Shown piece after piece: positions 49,587 to 58,269 of a stretch of DNA of 64,000 nt; the stretch's first letter is position 1, and each line of letters starts with the position of its first letter. Position numbers and translations under genes: made by a program. The DNA is from Flavobacteriaceae bacterium. GTDB lineage: Bacteria > Bacteroidota > Bacteroidia > Flavobacteriales > Flavobacteriaceae. Below the pieces are notes generated by a model. It saw only the letters and a list, made by a program, of their open reading frames with translations. It had not been told where the DNA came from and searched no databases. The DNA is taken from contig JALRBW010000069.1 of the NCBI GenBank assembly GCA_023257625.1, forward strand, positions 1 through 64,000, written 5' to 3'.

Positions 49587-50357
49587 CTAAAAGGAAGTTA
49601 TTTGAAGAGTATCATAAGCTAAATAAACATTAGGAGGTAGAATTTTACTAACCTCTTCATGAAATCCTATTAAGTGGCTTAAATGTGTAAAGAAACATCG
49701 TTTCGGATTTAATTCTTTAATTAAACCTAGGGCTTCTTCTAAATTTAGATGGCTTATATGGGGTTCAATCCTTAGGACACTTAGTACGAGTACGTCTAAG
49801 TTTTTAAGTTTCTGTTTTTCTTCTTGAGGAATTGATTTTACATCTGTTAAATAACAAAAGTTATCAATTCGGAAGCCTAAAACAGGTAATTGATTATGTA
49901 ATACCTCAATTGGAATAATTTTTTTATTGTTAAAAACAAAGGGCGATTTAGGATCAACAATTTGAGTAGTTACAGAGGGTGCCCCAGGGTATTTATTTTC
50001 ATCATTTAAAATATAATCAAATCTTTTATTTAAATTTTCCAAAACTCGTTGACTCGCATATAAAGGCATTGCTCCTTTATTAAAAACAAAAGGGCGAATA
50101 TCATCTAAACCCGCAGTATGATCAGCGTGTTCATGAGTAATAAATATTGCATCCACTTTTGGACATTTTGAACGAATCATTTGTTGCCTAAAGTCTGGAC
50201 CACAGTCAATTACCAAATGGGTATTTTCCCATTTTACTAAAATAGAAACGCGTAGTCGTTGATCTTTTGGATTTTGGCTTAAACACACAGGATGGGTACT
50301 TCCAATAACTGGAACACCTTGTGATGTGCCAGTGCCTAAAAATTCAATTGTCAACAT
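49587..50357 (-). CDS. MBL-fold metallohydrolase, PhnP-like
   Basis: 256-aa metallo-beta-lactamase fold protein with GTGTSQGVPVIG at the start, metal ligands in ITHEHADHTAGLDD and further His in FFTHLSHLIG. PhnP-like cyclic phosphodiesterases share this pattern. The physiological phosphodiester is unknown; no phn operon is nearby. Divergent from the next gene. Confidence 0.9.
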   Translation of the reverse strand: MLTIEFLGTGTSQGVPVIGSTHPVCLSQNPKDQRLRVSILVKWENTHLVIDCGPDFRQQMIRSKCPKVDAIFITHEHADHTAGLDDIRPFVFNKGAMPLYASQRVLENLNKRFDYILNDENKYPGAPSVTTQIVDPKSPFVFNNKKIIPIEVLHNQLPVLGFRIDNFCYLTDVKSIPQEEKQKLKNLDVLVLSVLRIEPHISHLNLEEALGLIKELNPKRCFFTHLSHLIGFHEEVSKILPPNVYLAYDTLQITSF

Positions 50358-50426
50358 AGATAAACAAAGGTATTATTTTGCTTTTATAAACCGTTGAAGT
50401 TTGTATTTTTACCTAACTTTTGAATC

Positions 50427-51860
50427 ATGGATCAAACATTATTAGGAGACAAAGGATTTGACAATAAACCATCCATTGAAGCTAAAGCGCTTCGCATTAA
50501 TTTAAACGAATACATTTACGGAACTTTTGCAGAAATTGGGGCGGGCCAAGAGGTTGCACGTCATTTTTTTCGTGTAGGCGGCGCCTCTGGCACGATTGCT
50601 AAAACAATTAGCGCTTACGATAAAAACTTTAGTGACACTATTTATGGTGAAGAAGCTGACGGACGCTATGTAACTGAAACACGATTAGAAAAAATGTTGA
50701 ATCATGAAATGCGATTATTAGAGACTCGTATTCCTAAAAAACAACGATCTAATAAAATGTTTTTTACCCTTGCCAACACAGTAACAACTATTGATTTTGC
50801 AAAAAAGTTCAAAGGCCATGGTTGGATGGGAATTCGTTTTCAAACTAAACCGAATGAAGCCTATAGTGAAATAGTTTTGCACATTCGTTTTCATCAAAAC
50901 GAAGCAAGGCTTCAACAAGAGGTTTTGGGAATTATGGGTGTTAATTTGGTTTATGGTGCATTTTATAAATATGAAAATCCAAAAAAATTATTGCGTTACC
51001 TCTATGATCATATTGATCAAGATGCCGTTGAAATTGATACTATAAACTTTTCAGGACCTATTTTTAAAGAAGTAGATAACCGTTTGATGAGTCTTCAATT
51101 GATTCGAAATGGGATGACAGACGCTGTAATGTTTGATGCTAGCGGTAATAATATTCTACCCGCACGTATTCTTTACAAAAAAAATATTCTTGCTTTACGA
51201 GGAAGTTTTCGTCCTGTTACTAAGGTAAACATAGACATGTTTCAAAAATCTTTTGAAATTTTTTCTAAAGAAGAAAATGTGGATATTTCAAATACAGAGG
51301 TCATATTCGAAATTACTCTTTCTAATTTACGTGCTGAAGGTGAAATTGATGAAAAAGACTTTATGGATAGAGCAAAACTTTTATGTACTCTTGGTCATAC
51401 TGTTATGATTTCTAATTTTAAAGAGTATTATCGTTTAATCGATTATTTTTCAAAATACACCAAGGAGCAAATTGGGCTTACTATGGGAGTAAATAATTTT
51501 GTAGACATTTTTGATGAACAATATTACCAAGATCTAAGTGGTGGAATACTTGAGGCCTTTGGAAAAATGTTTTACAATAACCTTAAAGTGTATTTATATC
51601 CAATGATTCACGAAAAAACTGGTGAAATTGTTACTAGCAATAACTTAAAATTACATCCCAGAATGAAAGACTTTTACAAGTTTTTCAAATACAATGGTAA
51701 AATTGTTGATATCTTCGATTATGAGCATAATTACTTATCCATTTTTTCACGAGAAATTCTTCGTAAAATAAAACAAAATAAAGAAGGTTGGGATGATCAA
51801 TTACCCAATGGAATAGCGGCTTTGATTCGTAAAGAAAAAATGTTTGGATATAAAAATTAA
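50427..51860 (+). CDS. Large conserved cytosolic protein of unknown function
   Basis: 477 aa. I recognise it as a widely conserved family whose members are often labelled TonB-dependent receptor or nicotinate-nucleotide adenylyltransferase; neither fits, since there is no signal peptide, plug, barrel, or HxGH adenylyltransferase motif. The first ~60 residues are the most distinctive: LRINLNEYIYGTFAEIGAGQEVARHFFRVGGASGTIAKTISAYD (broken here by the residue limit into two recognisable halves, NEYIYGTFAEIGAGQEV and FFRVGGASGTIAKTISAYD). Later blocks are GHGWMGIRFQ, FSGPIFKEVDNRLMSLQLIRNG and VMISNFKEYYRLIDYFS. Stop abuts the bcp stop (51860/51861). Confidence 0.8.
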   Translation: MDQTLLGDKGFDNKPSIEAKALRINLNEYIYGTFAEIGAGQEVARHFFRVGGASGTIAKTISAYDKNFSDTIYGEEADGRYVTETRLEKMLNHEMRLLETRIPKKQRSNKMFFTLANTVTTIDFAKKFKGHGWMGIRFQTKPNEAYSEIVLHIRFHQNEARLQQEVLGIMGVNLVYGAFYKYENPKKLLRYLYDHIDQDAVEIDTINFSGPIFKEVDNRLMSLQLIRNGMTDAVMFDASGNNILPARILYKKNILALRGSFRPVTKVNIDMFQKSFEIFSKEENVDISNTEVIFEITLSNLRAEGEIDEKDFMDRAKLLCTLGHTVMISNFKEYYRLIDYFSKYTKEQIGLTMGVNNFVDIFDEQYYQDLSGGILEAFGKMFYNNLKVYLYPMIHEKTGEIVTSNNLKLHPRMKDFYKFFKYNGKIVDIFDYEHNYLSIFSREILRKIKQNKEGWDDQLPNGIAALIRKEKMFGYKN

Positions 51861-52316
51861 CTACCCATTCAAAATTTGAGCAGCGTGGTTTTTAGTTTCA
51901 ACTTTTGATATAATCCGTTCAACAATCCCCATCTCATCAACAATAAAGGTCATTCTGTGTATACCATTATATTCTTTTCCCATAAATTTTTTAGGGCCCC
52001 ATACTCCAAAGGCATTGATAACTTTTTTTTCTGTATCGGCCAATAATGGAAATGGAAAATCAAACTTTGAGACAAAATTTTGTTGTGCTTTTTCATTATC
52101 TGCACTTACCCCTAAAAGTGTGAATCCGGCATTTTGTAATTCTGTATAATGATCACGTAAATCACATGCTTCAGCAGTACATCCCGGAGTATTTGCTTTT
52201 GGATAAAAAAAGAAAACTACTTTTTTACCCTGGTAATCTTTTAGAGTATGTTTCTTGCCTGTATTATCTGTAACTGAAAAAAAAGGAACCCTATCCCCAA
52301 CATTTAAAGACTTCAT
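51861..52316 (-). CDS. bcp: Thioredoxin-dependent thiol peroxidase (BCP/PrxQ)
   Basis: 151-aa peroxiredoxin Q. Peroxidatic Cys46 in the NTPGCTAEACDLRD motif with a resolving Cys51 in the five-residue spacing of the alpha2 type. Reduces H2O2 and organic hydroperoxides with thioredoxin. Cytosolic. Divergent from nth; convergent with the 477-aa gene with no gap. Confidence 0.95.
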   Translation of the reverse strand: MKSLNVGDRVPFFSVTDNTGKKHTLKDYQGKKVVFFFYPKANTPGCTAEACDLRDHYTELQNAGFTLLGVSADNEKAQQNFVSKFDFPFPLLADTEKKVINAFGVWGPKKFMGKEYNGIHRMTFIVDEMGIVERIISKVETKNHAAQILNG

Positions 52317-52359
52317 ATTTCATAGCGTTTTTTAGTACATTCGAAGATAAAAATTATTA

Positions 52360-53010
52360 ATGACAAAAAAAGAAAAAGTAGATTTTACCATTACTACATT
52401 AGAGGAATTATATCCTAAAATACCAATCCCACTAGATCATAAAGATCCTTATACTCTTCTAATAGCTGTTTTGCTCTCAGCACAAAGTACAGATGTTCGA
52501 GTGAATCAAATTACACCTCTTTTATTCGAAAAAGCGGATAATCCCCTTGCTATGAGTAAACTCAGTGTAGATGAAATCAGGGAAATAATTCGTCCAGTGG
52601 GTCTATCTCCAATGAAATCTAAAGGAATTTATGAATTATCACATATTCTTTTAGATAAATATAATGGTAAAGTACCCAATGACATGAAAGCTTTAGAAGC
52701 TTTGCCTGCAGTGGGTCATAAAACGGCTAGTGTGGTTTTAGCGCAGGCTTATGGTGTACCTACTTTTCCTGTTGATACACATATACATCGGTTACTTTAC
52801 CGTTGGGGTTTTTCAAACGGAAAAAATGTAATTCAAACAGAACGTGATGCTAAACGATTATTTCCAAAAGAAAAATGGAATTCATTGCATCTGCAAATAA
52901 TTTGGTATGGTAGGCAATACTCACCTGCACGAAGATGGGATTTAGAAAAAGATATTATTACACGCACAATTGGAAGAAAAACTGTTCTTAGAAAAATCCA
53001 AAAGCCCTAA
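52360..53010 (+). CDS. nth: Endonuclease III family DNA glycosylase without the iron-sulfur cluster loop
   Basis: 216-aa HhH-GPD base-excision glycosylase/AP lyase. Catalytic Lys121 (LPAVGHKTA) and Asp139 (FPVDTHIHR) are present, as is the LLSAQSTD motif. Most Nth proteins end in C-x6-C-x2-C-x5-C binding a [4Fe-4S] cluster; here that end reads YGRQYSPARRWDLEKDIIT and the protein contains no cysteine at all. Oxidised-pyrimidine repair is still likely, but cluster-based DNA sensing cannot operate. Confidence 0.92.
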   Translation: MTKKEKVDFTITTLEELYPKIPIPLDHKDPYTLLIAVLLSAQSTDVRVNQITPLLFEKADNPLAMSKLSVDEIREIIRPVGLSPMKSKGIYELSHILLDKYNGKVPNDMKALEALPAVGHKTASVVLAQAYGVPTFPVDTHIHRLLYRWGFSNGKNVIQTERDAKRLFPKEKWNSLHLQIIWYGRQYSPARRWDLEKDIITRTIGRKTVLRKIQKP

Positions 53011-53153
53011 TTTGTTAGAATAATTTTTTGAAAATGTATTAAGCTATTTTCAGTTTTATATAGTTCAGAAAAAAGTAAAATAGCATTAATTGACTCTTGT
53101 GAGGGTCCCTCATTTTGGGCCACATTTTTTAGTACCGAGTAGTTTTTTGTCAT
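53007..53153 (-). CDS. Small protein downstream of the sigma-factor gene (48 aa)
   Basis: Open frame from ATG 53153 to TAG 53007-53009, protein beginning MTKNYSVLKNVAQNEG and ending HFQKIILTN. It lies 44 bases downstream of the sigma-factor gene on the same strand and its end overlaps the nth stop by four bases. A comparable ~45-50-aa MTKN-type ORF after this sigma factor in flavobacteria is my recollection. The central PSQESINAILLFSELY looks like an amphipathic helix. It could be an anti-sigma-like or accessory peptide; function unknown. Confidence 0.65.
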   Translation of the reverse strand: MTKNYSVLKNVAQNEGPSQESINAILLFSELYKTENSLIHFQKIILTN

Positions 53154-53197
53154 ACTTATTAATTTAAATTAAGAACGTCAAAAAACTGAGAAAAGTA

Positions 53198-53791
53198 TTA
53201 GGGACTGAGTATAATTTGATGTTCTGATATCAATTTTCGTAAATTGATAATAGCATAACGCATTCTTCCCAAAGCGGTATTGATACTCACATGTGTGTTT
53301 TCCGCAATTTCTTTAAAACTCATGTCTCGATACAAACGCATAATTAGAACTTCTTTTTGATCTTCTGGTAACTCGTAAATTAATTTTTGTAAGTCTTGCA
53401 TAATCTGTTCTTGAATTATAGTATTCTCAACGTTAACATCATGATTTGAAATGAATTGAAATACGTCATAATCATCATTATTTTCAACAGTAGGAATTCG
53501 TTTTTCTTTTCTAAAATAGTCAATGACTAGATTATGTGCTATTCGCATAACCCATGGTAAAAATTTACCTTCTTCGTTATATTTTCCATTTTTTAGGGTT
53601 TTAATTACTTTAATAAAAGTGTCTTGAAACAAATCTTCAGCTGTTTCACGATCATTTACTTTTGAATTAATAAAATTAAAAATGCGAAGTTTATGATGAT
53701 TAATTAAAAGTTCTAGCGCTTTTTCAGACCCAGAAATATAATTCTTGATAAGTGTAGCTTCACATATTCGGGTAGTATCTAAATATTCCAT
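53198..53791 (-). CDS. ECF-type RNA polymerase sigma factor
   Basis: 197 aa sigma-70 family, group 4-like. Region 2 (TAEDLFQDTFIKVIKTLKNG and FLPWVMRIAHNLVIDYFRKE) binds the -10 region; region 4 (LPEDQKEVLIMRLYRDMSFKEIAENTHVSINTALGRMRYAI, discontinuous) is the HTH. No membrane anti-sigma factor is adjacent, but a 48-aa ORF follows. It diverges from uvrA across ~190 bases. It is a conserved flavobacterial sigma factor, target unknown. Confidence 0.92.
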   Translation of the reverse strand: MEYLDTTRICEATLIKNYISGSEKALELLINHHKLRIFNFINSKVNDRETAEDLFQDTFIKVIKTLKNGKYNEEGKFLPWVMRIAHNLVIDYFRKEKRIPTVENNDDYDVFQFISNHDVNVENTIIQEQIMQDLQKLIYELPEDQKEVLIMRLYRDMSFKEIAENTHVSINTALGRMRYAIINLRKLISEHQIILSP

Positions 53792-53907
53792 AATAAAATC
53801 ACTTTAGTCCTTTATTTTTTAAAATTCGGTACGTTTAAAAGTAATTTTATGTTATAGGCTACACGGTTTAATATGAATCAAATATACATTATTTTTTAAT
53901 TAGTTCC

Positions 53908-53956
53908 TTTATTGTTGAAATTCTGTGAATACATTGGTCATTAATTTCACAATAAA
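53908..53956. repeat. Inverted repeat in the sigma factor-uvrA gap
   Basis: TTTATTGTTGAAATT (53908-53922) and AATTTCACAATAAA (53943-53956) pair with a one-base bulge around a 20-base centre. It lies 30-80 bases before uvrA and could be an operator. No -7 consensus box was found for uvrA. Confidence 0.45.
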
Positions 53957-53985
53957 TACTGTATTTTAGTTGTTTTTCTTGCGCT

Positions 53986-56769
53986 ATGGAAAACATTTTG
54001 GATTTGGATCCGAAAAATCATATTATCATTAAAGGAGCACACCTTCACAACTTAAAACATATTGATTTAGCTATTCCGCGTAATAAATTAACCGTAATTA
54101 CAGGCTTATCAGGTTCGGGAAAATCCACATTGGCTTTTGACACGTTATACGCAGAAGGTCAAAGGCGTTATGTTGAAAGTTTATCTTCTTATGCACGTCA
54201 ATTTATGGGACGTTTAAATAAACCTAAAGTTGAATATATCAAAGGACTTGCACCTGCTATAGCTGTAGAGCAAAAGGTGAGTAATTCAAATCCTCGTTCT
54301 ACTGTAGGAACACGAACTGAAATTTATGATTATTTAAAATTATTATTTGCCCGAATAGGCAAAACCTACTCTCCACTTTCTGGTAAAGAGGTTAAGAAAG
54401 ATTCTGTCACTGATGTCATTGAAAATCTTAAAACCTTAAATGAAGGAGAAAAAATTTTACTGTTAGCTCCTATTCATCCTAGCGAAAATAGAACTTTAGA
54501 ACAACAGCTCTCTATTTTTACACAACAAGGTTTTGCGCGAATTTTTTATATGGGCAAAATTGAATTATTAGATAGACTAGAAAAACTACCTAATTACCCT
54601 TTTGACTTGGTAGTTGACCGTTTAGTACTTCGTCATGATGAAGATTTTTATAACCGAGTAGCAGATGCTATAGACATTGCCTTTTTTGAAGGAAAGGGCA
54701 AGTGTTCAATTTTTAGAATGGATATTGAAGGACGTTTAAATTTTTCTAATCAATTTGAACTTGACGGACAGCAATTTATTCAACCTAATGTTCATTTTTT
54801 TAGCTTTAATAATCCATTTGGAGCTTGCCCTGTATGTGAAGGTTTTGGGGATGTTATAGGAATAGATCCTGATTTAGTTATACCGGATACAAGTTTATCT
54901 ATATATGATGATGCTATACTGCCATGGAAAGGTACGGGAATGCGAAAGTATTATAGCAAACTTGTCAATAATGCGTATTTGTTTGATTTTCCTATACATA
55001 AACCATATTTCGAATTAACTAATTCTCAAAAAGAATTAGTATGGAAAGGAAATAGTTATTTTACCGGTATTCACGACTTTTTTAAGAAAATTGAAGCAAA
55101 AAATTATAAAATTCAAAACAGGGTTATGCTCTCTAGATATCGAGGAAAAACTCGATGCAATGAATGTGAAGGCTCCCGCCTCAAAAAAGAAACCAACTTT
55201 GTTAAAATAGATGGAAAATGTTTAGCTGATTTACTTCATCTTCCTATAGACGAACTTGCACACTTTTTTGAAAATATAAATTTATCATCTCACGATTCTA
55301 ATATTGCCAATCGCACACTTAAAGAAATAAAAAGCCGATTAAACTTTGTACAAAATGTAGGGCTTGGTTACTTAACTCTTAATCGACGATCTACCTCTCT
55401 TTCTGGAGGTGAATCGCAACGCATTCAACTTGCCACATCGTTGGGTAGCAGCTTAGTAGGATCTATGTATATCTTAGATGAGCCATCTATAGGACTTCAT
55501 TCTCGAGATAATGTAAAATTAATTGAAGTATTAAAATCTCTGCGTGATTTAGGCAATACAGTTATAGTTGTTGAACATGATGAAGAAATAATGCGTGCAG
55601 CTGATTATTTAATTGATATTGGACCTAAAGCAGGAACTTATGGTGGTAAAGTTGTTGCTCAAGGTAATTATTCTAAAATAATAAGAGGCAAAGGGTTAAC
55701 ATCCGAATACCTATCTGAAACAAAAAAGATTGAAATTCCTCAAAAAAGAAGAATATCTAAAAAGAAAATACAACTAATTGGGGCTCGTGAACATAACTTA
55801 AAAAATATTACAATTGATATACCCTTGGGATGCTTAACTGTAGTAACGGGAGTTTCAGGAAGTGGCAAAACAAGTTTGGTTAAAAAAATTTTATACCCTG
55901 CCCTACTTCGTCACTTTGAAATCTATTCTGAAAAACCGGGAGCCTTTACTGCATTAAAAGGAGATCTAAACACGCTTAAAGGAGTAGAATTTGTAGATCA
56001 AAATCCTATAGGTCGGTCATCTCGTTCAAATCCTGTTACTTATTTAAAAGCCTACGATGAAATTCGTACTCTTTATTCTCGTCTTCCTTTAGCTAAAAAC
56101 AGAAATTACCAGCCCAAACATTTTTCATTCAATGTAGATGGTGGAAGATGTGATCATTGCAAAGGAGAAGGTACCATCACCATTGAAATGCAATTTATGG
56201 CAGATGTAGTGCTTGAATGTGAACATTGTGATGGAAAACGATTTAAAAAAGAAATTCTTGAGATTCAATTTAATGGTGTTTCAATTGATCTATTATTAGA
56301 AATGACCGTTGATGATGCTATATCCTTTTTTGAGTCACATAAAGCAACTAAAATTGCTCAAAAACTTCAACCTCTTAAAGATGTTGGTTTAGGATACGTT
56401 ACTTTAGGACAATCTTCTGCTACACTATCTGGAGGAGAAGCGCAACGAATTAAATTAGCTTCTTTTATAAGCCAAGGTGTTACTAAAGAAAAAATATTAT
56501 TCATTTTTGATGAGCCAACAACTGGACTACATTTTCATGATATTAAAAAATTGCTTTCCTCTTTTGAGGCACTTTTGCATCGTGGACACAGTATTGTTGT
56601 GGTTGAACATAATTTGGATTTGATAAAATGTGCAGATCATATTATTGATTTGGGTCCTGAAGCGGGTTTTGAAGGTGGAACTTTAGTTGGCCAAGGAACA
56701 CCTGAGGCAATATCCAAAATTAAGCATTCTTATACAGGTCAATTTCTAGTAAAAAAATTAAACTTATAA
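53986..56769 (+). CDS. uvrA: Excinuclease ABC subunit A
   Basis: Damage-recognition ATPase of nucleotide excision repair. 927 aa. NBD I: Walker A GLSGSGKS near 40, LSGGESQRI, VYILDEPS-like segment MYILDEPSIGLH; first zinc region CPVCEGFG / CNECEGSR. NBD II: GVSGSGKT, second zinc finger CDHCKGEG..CEHCDGK, LSGGEAQRIKLA and FIFDEPTTGLHF. ATG 53986 gives MENILDLDPKNHIIIKGAHLHNL. Its end faces the flippase gene across a strong hairpin. Confidence 0.97.
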   Translation: MENILDLDPKNHIIIKGAHLHNLKHIDLAIPRNKLTVITGLSGSGKSTLAFDTLYAEGQRRYVESLSSYARQFMGRLNKPKVEYIKGLAPAIAVEQKVSNSNPRSTVGTRTEIYDYLKLLFARIGKTYSPLSGKEVKKDSVTDVIENLKTLNEGEKILLLAPIHPSENRTLEQQLSIFTQQGFARIFYMGKIELLDRLEKLPNYPFDLVVDRLVLRHDEDFYNRVADAIDIAFFEGKGKCSIFRMDIEGRLNFSNQFELDGQQFIQPNVHFFSFNNPFGACPVCEGFGDVIGIDPDLVIPDTSLSIYDDAILPWKGTGMRKYYSKLVNNAYLFDFPIHKPYFELTNSQKELVWKGNSYFTGIHDFFKKIEAKNYKIQNRVMLSRYRGKTRCNECEGSRLKKETNFVKIDGKCLADLLHLPIDELAHFFENINLSSHDSNIANRTLKEIKSRLNFVQNVGLGYLTLNRRSTSLSGGESQRIQLATSLGSSLVGSMYILDEPSIGLHSRDNVKLIEVLKSLRDLGNTVIVVEHDEEIMRAADYLIDIGPKAGTYGGKVVAQGNYSKIIRGKGLTSEYLSETKKIEIPQKRRISKKKIQLIGAREHNLKNITIDIPLGCLTVVTGVSGSGKTSLVKKILYPALLRHFEIYSEKPGAFTALKGDLNTLKGVEFVDQNPIGRSSRSNPVTYLKAYDEIRTLYSRLPLAKNRNYQPKHFSFNVDGGRCDHCKGEGTITIEMQFMADVVLECEHCDGKRFKKEILEIQFNGVSIDLLLEMTVDDAISFFESHKATKIAQKLQPLKDVGLGYVTLGQSSATLSGGEAQRIKLASFISQGVTKEKILFIFDEPTTGLHFHDIKKLLSSFEALLHRGHSIVVVEHNLDLIKCADHIIDLGPEAGFEGGTLVGQGTPEAISKIKHSYTGQFLVKKLNL

Positions 56770-56779
56770 TCTCTTTACT

Positions 56780-56808
56780 CCATAAAAAATCATTTTGATT
56801 TTTTATGG
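56780..56808. terminator. Bidirectional hairpin between convergent uvrA and flippase genes
   Basis: CCATAAAAAATCA (56780-56792), TTT, TGATTTTTTATGG (56796-56808): perfect 13-base arms with a three-base loop, A-rich on one side and U-rich on the other, 11 bases after the uvrA stop and overlapping the flippase stop. Likely terminates both transcripts. Confidence 0.65.
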
Positions 56809-58266
56809 ATATCGATCTTTAAGTCTTTTAAGCAACAACTCCATATCTGAGGACCAACGGAAAATAAAAAACGGTATAGCAAATAAGAAAGTAATCAAAA
56901 GTGTTCTTATTGCAATTGAATAGAAAGGATGAAGTAATGAGGGAATCCAAAATACCAAACCATAAATTGCAATTAAACTTATTAAAAGTGAAACTGTTTT
57001 TATTGAGTAGGGATGAATTTTAAAAAGGTAATGTACCAAAAGTATTTTAGAAAAATTAATAAAAAACAATACCCATAAAGTAGCGTAAGCAGCGCCAATC
57101 AAACCATACCATCTTATAAAATAATAGTTAAGGGCTATAGCTAATAGTGCAGAACTTAATGAAAACCAAAAAATATATGCATAGTATTTAGAATTACTTA
57201 AAATATTATTCAAACATCCTATTGATAGACCAAACAATTTACCAACAGAAACTATAATAACTACATTGATTGCTGAAGCATAACCTTCTTGGTTTATAAG
57301 AGTATAAAAATCTATTAAATTTAGGTTAATAACCAAAAAAACAAACCCTCCAACAATCAGTAGATTAATACTACTTTTTTTGAGTAGTGACTCTAATCGT
57401 TCATTATTATTTTCACTTAAGGCTTTTGCTACTAATGGAGTTGTAATTTGAAACATAGCTCTTCCTGGTGCTTCAATAACTGCAGCTATATAAAGTGCTA
57501 CCGCATAAAAAGCTACATTTTCATCAGAAGTTAAAGCGTATAACATTGATTTGTCAATATCTAAAATAAAACTCGCTGCTGCACCCGATAAAAATATAAG
57601 AGCACTATATTTTAACATTGCGCTCCATTGCTTTGGAAGACCTATATAAAAAGTTGGAAAATAAATATAGAAACTATACCCAGCTACAAGTAAAACTCTT
57701 AGATAATAAGACCAAATTAATAAGGTAATGAAATTATCAATCGTTATTTGCTGAAAAGCAACTAGTAATAATAAAATAAAAGTGATTAAACGTGGATAGA
57801 CTTCTTTTAAAAAATTACCAAAAACGGAATGCAAATGCACGCGTAACCAACTAAAAAATATTTCAAAATAGGCTGTTGAGATAGCAACTGCCATTATAAG
57901 AAGTGGAAAACGCCCAACATTAGCATTATTATTGGAAAGAAAATCTAATATTTGGGAGTTATAGAAATAATAAGGTGGTAAGACCAAAGCAATAATAATC
58001 AATGGGAAAAACAACACAAACCAAAGTAAACGGTCACGTTCTTCATGAGATTCACAATCACTAAAAAACTTAATCAATGTATGCTGTACACCAAACGAAA
58101 CAAAGGGTTGTATCAAATTAGAATTGGCAAGTACTGCAACAATTAAACCTTGAAATTCTTTACCGGGAAAGTTAGGATAAAGATAAAGCATATTAAAAGC
58201 TCCTATAACAAATGCGATTGCTATACTGAGCGTGTTATAAATAGATTGTTTGGCAATTATACCCAT
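56803..58266 (-). CDS. Polysaccharide/oligosaccharide flippase (Wzx/MATE-like membrane protein)
   Basis: 487-aa protein with about 14 hydrophobic helices, of the polysaccharide-biosynthesis/MOP flippase superfamily (start MGIIAKQSIYNTLSIAIAFVIGAFNML, LFGLSIGCLNNILSNS, WYGLIGAAYATLW). It probably flips a lipid-linked sugar from the cytosol. No glycosyltransferases are adjacent. It ends three bases before the YfhO stop side (58266/58270) and is likely in the same operon as YfhO. Confidence 0.85.
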   Translation of the reverse strand: MGIIAKQSIYNTLSIAIAFVIGAFNMLYLYPNFPGKEFQGLIVAVLANSNLIQPFVSFGVQHTLIKFFSDCESHEERDRLLWFVLFFPLIIIALVLPPYYFYNSQILDFLSNNNANVGRFPLLIMAVAISTAYFEIFFSWLRVHLHSVFGNFLKEVYPRLITFILLLLVAFQQITIDNFITLLIWSYYLRVLLVAGYSFYIYFPTFYIGLPKQWSAMLKYSALIFLSGAAASFILDIDKSMLYALTSDENVAFYAVALYIAAVIEAPGRAMFQITTPLVAKALSENNNERLESLLKKSSINLLIVGGFVFLVINLNLIDFYTLINQEGYASAINVVIIVSVGKLFGLSIGCLNNILSNSKYYAYIFWFSLSSALLAIALNYYFIRWYGLIGAAYATLWVLFFINFSKILLVHYLFKIHPYSIKTVSLLISLIAIYGLVFWIPSLLHPFYSIAIRTLLITFLFAIPFFIFRWSSDMELLLKRLKDRYP

Positions 58267-58269
58267 AAA

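Noticed and set aside
50427-51860. TonB-dependent receptor or nicotinate-nucleotide adenylyltransferase label
   Set aside because: No signal peptide, plug, barrel strands or HxGH motif; the labels appear to be annotation carry-over.
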